This document shows positions 7,669-13,723 of a stretch of DNA of 13,723 bases, piece by piece. The stretch spans positions 1-13,723 of the forward strand of contig JAFGQQ010000036.1 of assembly GCA_016935595.1 (NCBI GenBank), written 5' to 3'. Numbering within the stretch: the stretch's first letter is position 1; every line of letters starts with the position of its first letter. The notes below the pieces were generated by a model. It saw only the letters and a program-made list of their open reading frames with translations, was not told where the DNA came from and did not search any database. Source of the stretch: Bacteroidales bacterium. Lineage in GTDB: Bacteria > Bacteroidota > Bacteroidia > Bacteroidales > UBA10428. The position numbers were made by a program, and so were the translations under genes.

Positions 7669-8467
7669 ATTCGACCATTCGTAGATTAATTTCACCCATT
7701 GCTGCAGTAATTTTTATATCTACAATATATTCGGTTTTGCCAAATACTTCGTTTTTATAAACATTATTAAATTTATCAAATCCCGGAGCATGAATTTCTC
7801 CAAGTAAACCAGTAATTTCAACTCTTACACCAATGTTTTCAGGCAAGGTAAGAGTAAGCTCTCCAAAACCACAAGTAAACTCAGCAAAAAGGCTAGTCTT
7901 CCTCTTTCCACTGAGATCAATATTTGCCTCCCCTGCTCCTGCTGTAAAATTCATTTGATGTACTGATGAGTTACGAAGGTCAATATAATAATCGCCTGCT
8001 CCGACAGAAACATCAAGGTTCGACAAATCTAAACCACCTAAGAAATAATTGCCAATACCAGCTCCCATTTTTATTGTTAAATCCATATTAACATCATTGT
8101 TCAGCATTATATCCCAGTCAATTTGTTCTTCATCATTTAGCTTAATATTTGGTTTTGTGTATTTAATACTTAATGTTCCAACCTCCTTATTCTCATTATA
8201 ATTCACTTCAGGCATAAAATTAATATTTGGATATTTAAAATCGCCTTCCATTAATTGTTCGGCATTTCCTTTAATCTTTAAATTTCCGGCTGTAAGAGAT
8301 ATGGTTGAAAAAACCTGCTTTGCTTCCCCCTTTTTTAAAGTTATACTTTCTGATTCACCGTAAGAATCATTAGAAGTATTTTGTTTTTGAATTCCGTAAC
8401 TTGAATAATTTAAAAAAAATAAACAAGTAGCAAGAATACTAATGAATTGAATAAAATTCTTTCTCAT
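7667..8467 (-). CDS. Exported toast-rack domain protein (LiaF/DUF2154-like)
   Basis: 266 aa starting at an ATG directly before a signal peptide (MRKNF, hydrophobic to about residue 20, likely cut near YSSYG at 21-25). The mature protein is a repetitive beta structure: LTAGNLKIKGNA at about 58-69 fits the start of a toast-rack N-terminal domain. It is followed by repeated Gly-rich strand pairs such as MGAGIGNYFL, VGAGDYYIDL, AGAGEANIDL, CGFGELTLTL and AMGEINLRM, the right-handed beta pattern seen in DUF2154/DUF4097 and LiaF C-terminal domains. There is no transmembrane anchor and no lipobox cysteine, so it is probably periplasmic or surface-exposed. Related domains in Firmicutes LiaF modulate an envelope-stress kinase; no such partner lies next to it here, and its function is unknown. 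It appears monocistronic. Confidence 0.82.
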   Translation of the reverse strand: MRKNFIQFISILATCLFFLNYSSYGIQKQNTSNDSYGESESITLKKGEAKQVFSTISLTAGNLKIKGNAEQLMEGDFKYPNINFMPEVNYNENKEVGTLSIKYTKPNIKLNDEEQIDWDIMLNNDVNMDLTIKMGAGIGNYFLGGLDLSNLDVSVGAGDYYIDLRNSSVHQMNFTAGAGEANIDLSGKRKTSLFAEFTCGFGELTLTLPENIGVRVEITGLLGEIHAPGFDKFNNVYKNEVFGKTEYIVDIKITAAMGEINLRMVE

Positions 8468-8539
8468 TTTTATAGTTTTTATAATTAAAATAAATGTACA
8501 AAATAAACAGACAAAAACCAGAAATAAAAGTTGCTTTTA

Positions 8540-8561
8540 TTATAATTTCACAGAATTATAA
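8540..8561. promoter_or_regulatory. Operator-like perfect palindrome
   Basis: TTATAATT at 8540-8547 and AATTATAA at 8554-8561 form a perfect 8-base inverted repeat around the spacer TCACAG. It sits 73 bases before the leftward toast-rack start and 40 bases before the rightward -7 box, a place where a dimeric repressor could control both directions. It is AT-only, so chance formation in this base composition is possible. Confidence 0.3.
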
Positions 8562-8600
8562 AACAGAAAAAGAATGATTTTTTTAAAAAAAATTAAGTAT

Positions 8601-8608
8601 TATATTTG
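8601..8608 (+). promoter_or_regulatory. Bacteroidota -7 promoter box upstream of hairpin block and tRNA
   Basis: TATATTTG, followed by CA, matches the TAnnTTTG consensus exactly. No good TTTG/TTG is found at -33; the upstream stretch is an A/T run. Transcription would begin near 8614 and pass through the hairpin block towards the tRNA about 300 bases away. Confidence 0.4.
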
Positions 8609-8619
8609 CATTCCATTTT

Positions 8620-8801
8620 TAATTTCGAGGTAGTCCCGAAATTACGTGAAGCTATGATTCATTAATAATTTCGAGGATGTTCGAGAAAAAAACAAAACAA
8701 AGTTTTGTGTTTTCTCGACACTCAGACTCAGTGAGACTAGAATTCTGCGAAAGAAGTGAAACAGAATTTCAAAGTCGAACTAGTCCCGATAAAAATCGGG
8801 A
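8620..8801 (+). repeat. Hairpin-rich intergenic block, possible dispersed repeat or structured RNA
   Basis: Four inverted repeats follow one another: TAATTTCG/CGAAATTA (8620-8644, 8 pairs); TCGAGAAAA plus ACAAAAC against GTTTTGT plus TTTTCTCGA (8681-8718, 16 pairs with a small internal loop); AATTCTG/CAGAATT (8741-8768); and TCCCGAT/ATCGGGA with an AAAA loop (8784-8801). A near-direct repeat, TCGAGGTAGTCCCGA at 8625-8639 and TCGAACTAGTCCCGA at 8775-8789 (13 of 15 identical), links the two ends. The GTCCCGA...TCGGGA motif recurs at 9043-9061 after the tRNA. This modular palindromic build resembles the short dispersed repeats common between Bacteroidota genes, but a transcribed structured RNA fits as well, given the -7 box at 8601. 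Confidence 0.55.
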
Positions 8802-8911
8802 TGGCTATTCCTCCTAAAACAAAATGAAGCAATAAAAAGAAGGTACTATTAAAAAAAATTGCGAAGTAGTAGGTTCTTAAATTATTCAGATGTTTGAAAT
8901 AAAATATAAAG

Positions 8912-8985
8912 GGCGAGGTAGCTCAGATGGTTAGAGCGCATGATTCATAATCATGAGGTCTCGGGTTCAATTCCCGATCTCGCTA
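8912..8985 (+). tRNA. tRNA with anticodon CAT, most likely elongator tRNA-Met
   Basis: A full cloverleaf of 74 bases. The acceptor stem GGCGAGG pairs with TCTCGCT, with G-U pairs at both ends. T8-A9 is followed by D-stem GCTC/GAGC, anticodon stem CATGA/TCATG around loop TTCATAA (anticodon CAT), variable loop AGGTC, T-stem TCGGG/CCCGA around TTCAATT, and discriminator A at 8985. The CCA end is not encoded (next bases CAA), which is common in Bacteroidota. CAT could also mark tRNA-Ile with lysidine or initiator tRNA; the acceptor and D-arm favour elongator Met, and an initiator would be expected to show three G-C pairs at the base of the anticodon stem, absent here. Confidence 0.95.
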
Positions 8986-8994
8986 CAAATGAAG

Positions 8995-9020
8995 GGTAGA
9001 GTTTTTTTCTGCCTTTTTTT
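8995..9020 (+). terminator. Intrinsic terminator of the tRNA gene
   Basis: GGTAGA at 8995-9000 pairs with TCTGCC at 9008-9013 (six pairs, one G-U), followed by seven T residues at 9014-9020 and further T-rich sequence. It begins 10 bases after the tRNA end, as expected for a tRNA transcript. Confidence 0.6.
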
Positions 9021-9042
9021 GTTTTCGTCAAAAGGTCAGATC

Positions 9043-9061
9043 GTCCCGATACATGTCGGGA
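9043..9061. repeat. Third copy of the GTCCCGA...TCGGGA hairpin motif
   Basis: TCCCGA at 9044-9049 and TCGGGA at 9056-9061 enclose TACATG. The same arms occur at 8784-8801, and GTCCCGA also at 8633-8639. This copy lies between the tRNA terminator and the duplicated tRNA tail. Confidence 0.5.
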
Positions 9062-9086
9062 AGGTCGCCGATTCTCCAGATAACTA

Positions 9087-9109
9087 TTCAGTACCGGCTC
9101 TCGCTACAA
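9087..9109 (+). repeat. Degenerate duplicate of the tRNA 3' end, possible attachment-site remnant
   Basis: TTCAGTACCGGCTCTCGCTACAA matches the tRNA tail at 8966-8988 in 19 of 23 positions, with the last 11 bases (TCTCGCTACAA) identical. The match covers the T-loop, the 3' arm of the T-stem, the acceptor 3' arm, the discriminator and three bases beyond, and stops there. Such partial copies arise when integrative elements recombine into tRNA genes. No integrase gene is in the window, so this would be a scar. Confidence 0.5.
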
Positions 9110-9461
9110 GAAAAACAGGCGGTTTTAAAACCTTGGGGCTACTTGAATTACCTTAATAAATATATAAATTTAAATATAAAGCATCCATAAGGAAAAAAAT
9201 ATAAACCACTCCTAAAAAGAAAAGGTTTTTCCTAAAAAATTTTATCCGGCTAAGAATTCTAAATTGCTATACCAAAAACTTCAACAATATATTTACTGTT
9301 TGTAACTTTGTTATCATCTTTGTTGATGAAAACTATAAAAGCATAAAAATTATCATCTGTTTAATATCACAAAAAATATAACCTGTTTTCTGGAAAAATT
9401 TCACTCACAGCTTAAAGTTATATTCTTATAAAATTTATTTTTAATAGCTGTTTTTAGTATA
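9110..9461. other. Gene-free AT-rich region, nothing convincing
   Basis: This stretch separates the tRNA region from the 3' end of the large regulator gene. It has a small palindrome GGTTTTAAAACC (9121-9132) and an isolated TAACTTTG at 9303-9310 that matches a -7 box but has no -33 partner and no gene behind it. No open frame of useful size and no clear terminator for the leftward regulator gene are seen. Confidence 0.65.
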
Positions 9462-12400
9462 TCAATGTAATCCAATTTGTGAAGGATTTTCGCCAAACTC
9501 TTTTTTAAAACATAAGGCAAAATAATTTGGATCGCTAAAGCCAGTTTGGTAAGCTGCTTCTGAAACCCGTAAACCATCTTCGCGGATTAATTTGTATGCT
9601 TTTTTTAAGCGAATAGACTTAATTAAATTGTTTGGCGTTGAACCTGTAAGTGATTTTATTTTTCTATGCAACTGGGCTAGGCTTACCGCAAAATGGTCAG
9701 ATAGCATTGCAACATTTAAATCCTGGTGCATTATGTTTTCTTCAATAAAAAGTTTTAATTCAAAAATAAATTCTACATCTTTCTGAGGTAAGGAGTTTTC
9801 TATGTTTTCCAGACTTTCAATTCCCTTAAATTTATTACGCAGTGTTTTTCTGTTTTCTATCAACGAAACCAATTGTGCATCCAAAATATTAATATCAAAA
9901 GGTTTTGTCAGGTATACATCAGCCCCGGTAGAAAGCCCTTCTATTTGCTGATTAATAGTATTATAGGCAGTGAGCATAATTACTGGTATATGTGAAGTGT
10001 CAAAATGTTGCCTAATTTCTTTAACGAATTCATATCCGTCCATTTTTGGCATTTGAACATCTGTTATAATAATATCCGGGTTATGTTCTTTTGCCATAAT
10101 TAAGCCTTTAAAACCATCTTCAGCCTGGTAAACTTTGAGTTTTTTATTAAAATGTCCTGCCAAATATTCACGAAGTTCGGCATTATCTTCAACAATTAAT
10201 AGTGAGTGCAGGTTATAATGTTTCTGTTTGATATCGGGTTGTTTTTCGATTTCTAAAATATTATTATCAATATTTGCCTGTTTTTCATAAAATGGCAGAC
10301 TGATTTCTGCTAATTCATTTTCAGAATAATATTTTTTTTCTGATGGTATAGTAACGGTAAATGACGTTCCTGAACTTAGTTTAGATTCAACCTGAATTGA
10401 ACCATGATGCAACTCAACAAGCTCTTGAACAATTGAAAGGCCAATGCCTGTGCCTCCTTTATTTAATAATTTAGAATTTTCAGCTTTAAAAAACCGGTCA
10501 AATATTTTTTTCTTATCGTCTTCGGATATGCCAATACCTTTGTCACTTATAATAAATTGCATATATTTTTGCCGATTAGTAATAAAATCTTCTGCTTTTA
10601 TTTCTATTAGCCCTTCTTTGTCAGAAAATTTAATGGCATTTGATATAAGGTTCCAGAGAATTTTCTCAATTTTTTCTGCATCAATAAATCCAATCAGATT
10701 ATCTTTGACAGAGCACTCAAATTGAATGGATTTATTACTGCATTCTTCTTTAAATGCATTTAAAATATCATTAATAATATCATTGACAGAAGTTTCCTTA
10801 ACTTTTAAATTATATTGTTTTTGGGTGATTTTTCTAAAATCGAGCAAATCAGAAATTAATTTATAAAGGCGTTTTGAATTGCGGTTAATTGTTAAAAGCT
10901 TATCAACCTGATTTTTTGTAAGGTTATCGGAGCGCAAAAGATCATTAACCGGGGCATCGATTAATGTTAACGGGGTTTTTAAATCATGCGATATATTGGT
11001 AAAAAATGCAAGTTTATTTTCCGTCAGTTCATGTTCTTTTTGGATTTTAAAATCTGATATTTCTTTTTCTTTTTTTAATTCCATTCTTTTTAAATATGCA
11101 TAAACGGACAGAAATATAATTGTAAAAAACAGTATGGAATATGCAATATAGGAATACCAGCTTAAATACCAGGGTGATTTAATATGGATAATTAGCTGGG
11201 TTGGAATGCTTTCCCGGAATTTATCGGCACTTTTAATTTCAAAAATATAAGTACCGGGCGAAAGGTTAGTGTAAGTTGCATAATTGGCTTCACCAATATT
11301 ATTTATTTCATTTTCAAGGCCAATTAAGCGATAAGCATAATTGGGGTGTTTAATATAACTTTTTGCTTTTACAAAAAAATGAATAGAAAATGAATTTTTA
11401 TTATATGGCAACCAAATTTCTTTCGTCTCTTCCAATGGCTTTTTCAATAATTGCTTTCCTTCCGGGCTTCTGATACTTTGGTTTTGAAAAGAAATATCAG
11501 AAATAATTACTTCACTTTTCGAAGTGTCGGGAGTATATTTTAAAGGATCAATTATCGTAAAACCGGCAACAGAGCCGAATATTATTTTACCGTCTTGTGT
11601 TTTTGCAGAAACCCTGTCCTGAAACTCATTGGCCGGTAAACCATCGCTGTAGTTAAAATTCAGTATTTCCTCATTCTGCATATTGAACCTGCAAATTCCT
11701 GATATTGAACTTATCCAAATATACTGATCGTCAACTGATTCTATCTTTATCAGGGTATTTGTTGGCAGTCCTTCTTTTAAGGTCCATTTTTTATAGTTTT
11801 TACCATCTTCTGACAACCGCAATAAACCATCTGCTGCTGTTGCAAACCAGTAATTACCTTTTTTATCCTGATAAAAATCAGAAGCATAAAAATTAATACG
11901 ATTATTCATTGCTTCTAACCTGTTTTCCAAGACATTATTTACCCAGTTAATATGAAATAAACCTTTATCGGAAATTAATGCTAATAATTCTCCTTGTTGG
12001 TTTTCCCTGATTGAATTTAATAAGAAATAGGTTATTCTACTGCCTTTTTGGTATAATTCAAATACTTCAGGTTTTTCAGTAATAATATTAAAGTTTAATA
12101 GGATTTGATTTTGAAATTGGGTAAGTATTAACATATGGTTATTATCTATCTCCTGTAAATACACAATTCGCTGCATTTCATCCGGGGCATTGCTGTTTGG
12201 ATAATATGCTTTTATCAGGTTATAATCTAAAGTGTATTTGCCCAACAAACCATCGTATGTGCCAATCCATAAATGATTATTTTGACTGGCATGAATTGCG
12301 GTAATTTTTGTTCCGTTTAATTCCATTCTTAATTTATCACTGGATAGATTTTTAAATTCCCCGGTATTTATATCCCATGAAGAAAGCCCGTAATTTGTGC

Positions 12401-13427
12401 CAAAGTAGAAATAGGGTTCTTTTATATAAACTGAAGTGCCTTCATTGGCTATTAAGGAGTTTGGATTTCCTTTTTCAGGAACGATGTTTAGAAATAGAAG
12501 ATTGTCGGGTAAAATACAAGTAAGGCCTGCACCGTATGTGGCAATCCATATTTCATTGCTATTTCCGGGAAATATATCATAAATACTATTGCTGTTAATA
12601 GAACTACTGCTATATGTGTTACGACTTAAAGTTTTCAGAATTTTAAGGTTTTTATCAAGAATTATTATACCATTGCCATCAGAAGCCATCCAAATTTCCT
12701 GACCTACCTTTACAACTTTCAATATAAAATAGTGGTTATTTATCTTAATTTCATTAATTTCCCTGTTTTCCATCAATGCAAATACCTGTCCGTTATAGCA
12801 GCATATAAAAAGTATATCATCGATCATACTAATTAATGAGACTGATTTGTTATTTAGAGTCGAGAATGTAATTTTTTTAAAATCACTTTCCCTGCTTAAA
12901 AGCCTAACGCCATGATCCATTTTACTGATCCAGATTCCTTCCTTTGAAAAACAAAAATCAGTAAGGTTGTCGCCCTGGTAAATATTAATGGAAGTAATGT
13001 TACTTAATTTAAATATGTTTGATAATAATAGATAATAGATTTCACCATTGTCTTCCTGAACTTTTGAAATGTAACCATTAACAATAAGTTCAAAGAAATT
13101 GGTTATACGATTATATTTAAAAAGGCCTTTGCTGGTGCAAACCCAAAGTGTATGCCGGGAGTCATAAAAAAGCTCAATTACACCAATACCTGATAATTCT
13201 TTATAGATATTAAAATTTTTACCGTCATAGCGTGCAATTCCGTTTGCAGTACCTATCCATAAATACCCATACTGGTCTTGTTCAATGCAGGTTGTTTGGT
13301 TTCGGGGCAGCCCGTCTATTTCTGTATAATATAAATATCTTTCTGCCTTATATGCAAAGCATTGCAAGGAAAAAAGCAACGCCACACAATATATTAATAC
13401 TTTTTTATTGTAGATTGATAAAAACAT
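9462..13427 (-). CDS. Hybrid two-component system regulator (periplasmic propeller sensor, histidine kinase, receiver, AraC-type HTH)
   Basis: One-piece sensor/regulator of 1321 aa counted from ATG 13427; an in-frame TTG at 13436 adds three residues, but the ATG sits right before the signal peptide. Order: signal peptide (1-26); about 600 residues of Reg_prop beta-propeller blades with repeated LWIGT-type motifs (YLWIGTANG, EIWIATYGAG, HLWIGTYDG, NYWFATAADG); a Y_Y_Y domain (about 670-750); one membrane helix (about 755-778); HisKA with phospho-acceptor H814 in NISHDLKTP; HATPase with N930, DKGIGI (962-967) and GGTGIGL (991-997); receiver with acidic pair E1080/D1081, phospho-acceptor D1123, T1153 and K1175; and AraC HTH (about 1225-1321) ending in FSDPNYFALCFKKEFG. 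All catalytic residues are intact. In Bacteroidota this architecture senses oligosaccharides in the periplasm and activates polysaccharide-use genes. None lie beside it here, so the ligand is unknown. Confidence 0.97.
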   Translation of the reverse strand: MFLSIYNKKVLIYCVALLFSLQCFAYKAERYLYYTEIDGLPRNQTTCIEQDQYGYLWIGTANGIARYDGKNFNIYKELSGIGVIELFYDSRHTLWVCTSKGLFKYNRITNFFELIVNGYISKVQEDNGEIYYLLLSNIFKLSNITSINIYQGDNLTDFCFSKEGIWISKMDHGVRLLSRESDFKKITFSTLNNKSVSLISMIDDILFICCYNGQVFALMENREINEIKINNHYFILKVVKVGQEIWMASDGNGIIILDKNLKILKTLSRNTYSSSSINSNSIYDIFPGNSNEIWIATYGAGLTCILPDNLLFLNIVPEKGNPNSLIANEGTSVYIKEPYFYFGTNYGLSSWDINTGEFKNLSSDKLRMELNGTKITAIHASQNNHLWIGTYDGLLGKYTLDYNLIKAYYPNSNAPDEMQRIVYLQEIDNNHMLILTQFQNQILLNFNIITEKPEVFELYQKGSRITYFLLNSIRENQQGELLALISDKGLFHINWVNNVLENRLEAMNNRINFYASDFYQDKKGNYWFATAADGLLRLSEDGKNYKKWTLKEGLPTNTLIKIESVDDQYIWISSISGICRFNMQNEEILNFNYSDGLPANEFQDRVSAKTQDGKIIFGSVAGFTIIDPLKYTPDTSKSEVIISDISFQNQSIRSPEGKQLLKKPLEETKEIWLPYNKNSFSIHFFVKAKSYIKHPNYAYRLIGLENEINNIGEANYATYTNLSPGTYIFEIKSADKFRESIPTQLIIHIKSPWYLSWYSYIAYSILFFTIIFLSVYAYLKRMELKKEKEISDFKIQKEHELTENKLAFFTNISHDLKTPLTLIDAPVNDLLRSDNLTKNQVDKLLTINRNSKRLYKLISDLLDFRKITQKQYNLKVKETSVNDIINDILNAFKEECSNKSIQFECSVKDNLIGFIDAEKIEKILWNLISNAIKFSDKEGLIEIKAEDFITNRQKYMQFIISDKGIGISEDDKKKIFDRFFKAENSKLLNKGGTGIGLSIVQELVELHHGSIQVESKLSSGTSFTVTIPSEKKYYSENELAEISLPFYEKQANIDNNILEIEKQPDIKQKHYNLHSLLIVEDNAELREYLAGHFNKKLKVYQAEDGFKGLIMAKEHNPDIIITDVQMPKMDGYEFVKEIRQHFDTSHIPVIMLTAYNTINQQIEGLSTGADVYLTKPFDINILDAQLVSLIENRKTLRNKFKGIESLENIENSLPQKDVEFIFELKLFIEENIMHQDLNVAMLSDHFAVSLAQLHRKIKSLTGSTPNNLIKSIRLKKAYKLIREDGLRVSEAAYQTGFSDPNYFALCFKKEFGENPSQIGLH

Positions 13428-13463
13428 TTCAATCAATATTTTAATCTTTTAATTGGTGAGACT

Positions 13464-13503
13464 GCAATTTTAATGCTTTAATGCTTTAATGCATTGAAAT
13501 TGC
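13464..13503. repeat. Tandem octamer inside an inverted repeat, just upstream of the regulator gene
   Basis: TTTAATGC occurs three times in exact tandem (13469-13492). The array lies within an inverted repeat: GCAATTTTAATGC at 13464-13476 against GCATTGAAATTGC at 13491-13503 (12 of 13, the mismatch allowing a wobble pair on one strand). It begins 37 bases upstream of the regulator ATG, so it is either in its leader RNA or over its promoter. It could be an operator with several binding units or a leader hairpin. Confidence 0.6.
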
Positions 13504-13723
13504 TTCGCCGATCTAACCAAGTATATATTCACCGTTCTTTCTATATTGAATAAATTTCTTAAAAATCGAATCACGGTTATACCATGCCGATAACCTGAAT
13601 GCCAGTAATGGAGAATACTTATTATATTCGAAAAATAGAAAAACGAATACAAATATCTTAAATAAAGAGATACATTTTATAATAATAATGATAGAATTTC
13701 AAAGAATTTCGAGATAATTTTCA
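13504..13723. other. Upstream region of the regulator gene, no gene seen
   Basis: AT-rich with no convincing gene. A weak leftward -7-like box, TATACTTG, reads on the minus strand from 13525 to 13518. A short inverted repeat TATTCG/CGAATA lies near 13625-13649. At the right edge, AGAATTTCAAAG (13693-13704) and AATTTCGAG (13705-13713) also occur in the hairpin block at 8620-8801, hinting at another repeat copy cut by the window end. Confidence 0.4.

Larger units (their letters stand above)
8468..8911. other. 444-base gene-free region between toast-rack gene and tRNA
   Basis: It contains, in order, the probable leftward promoter zone of the toast-rack gene (TATTTTG on the minus strand at 8505-8499, weak), an operator-like palindrome, a rightward -7 box, the hairpin-rich block and an A-rich stretch before the tRNA. 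The sub-features are listed separately. A 46-codon open frame (8677-8817) runs through the hairpins; I do not consider it a convincing gene. Confidence 0.7.

Noticed and set aside
8620..9061. Repeated GTCCCGA motifs considered as a CRISPR array
   Set aside because: Copies are short, palindromic, unevenly spaced and only partly identical; there are no regular spacers and no cas genes.
8953..9156. 67-codon rightward open frame starting inside the tRNA
   Set aside because: Its first residues are the translation of the tRNA anticodon arm and T-arm; it then runs through the tRNA terminator and the duplicated tail. It is a by-product of the tRNA, not a gene.
9303..9310. TAACTTTG, a perfect match to the Bacteroidota -7 box
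   Set aside because: There is no -33 element, no gene or terminator behind it, and it points antisense into the regulator 3' end; chance in AT-rich sequence is likely.
13428..13436. Three-residue N-terminal extension of the hybrid regulator from a TTG
   Set aside because: ATG at 13427 is in frame, directly precedes the signal peptide and is the more usual start.
13470..13652. 60-codon leftward open frame upstream of the hybrid regulator
   Set aside because: It opens with TTG, has no recognisable features, and its C-terminus is simply the tandem octamer read as codons.

Overview
The window looks like a chromosomal segment of a member of the Bacteroidota. The DNA is strongly AT-rich. Start codons lack clear Shine-Dalgarno sequences. 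Several protein types are typical of the phylum: a one-piece hybrid two-component regulator with a periplasmic propeller and an AraC output domain, a DUF2723 membrane glycosyltransferase, the short NodB-type deacetylase, and an uncharacterised outer-membrane barrel. No 16S gene or other marker is present, so I do not name a genus.

Layout, left to right. Positions 1-91 hold no gene or clear terminator. A GT-C (ArnT/PMT-like) membrane glycosyltransferase runs leftwards (92-1789), with an extra C-terminal beta-rich domain. Only 55 bases away, a secreted outer-membrane barrel candidate runs rightwards (1845-2834). It is followed by a DUF2723/TMEM260-type O-mannosyltransferase-like protein (2930-5995) and, 3 bases later, a polysaccharide deacetylase (5999-6601). 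This half is an envelope-glycan neighbourhood with two different lipid-linked-sugar transferases, a sugar deacetylase and a surface protein. Convergent to it is an alpha/beta-hydrolase-fold protein (6613-7431) whose nucleophile serine is replaced by glycine, and then a secreted toast-rack (LiaF/DUF2154-like) protein (7667-8467), also leftwards.

The non-coding parts are richer than usual. The 7432-7666 gap contains a long imperfect hairpin followed by a strong rightward intrinsic terminator, although no rightward gene lies there; this suggests a small RNA or micro-ORF transcript. The 8468-8911 gap holds an operator-like palindrome, a consensus-like Bacteroidota -7 box and about 180 bases made almost entirely of four hairpins. 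A tRNA with anticodon CAT follows (8912-8985), with its own terminator. A second, degenerate copy of the tRNA 3' end lies 121 bases further on, as at integration sites.

The right third is a single very large hybrid sensor kinase/response regulator (9462-13427, leftwards). All its catalytic residues are visible, and a repeat/hairpin lies directly before its start. No carbohydrate-utilisation genes lie next to it inside the window, so its target is outside the window or elsewhere. I found no CRISPR array, insertion sequence, transposase or integrase gene.
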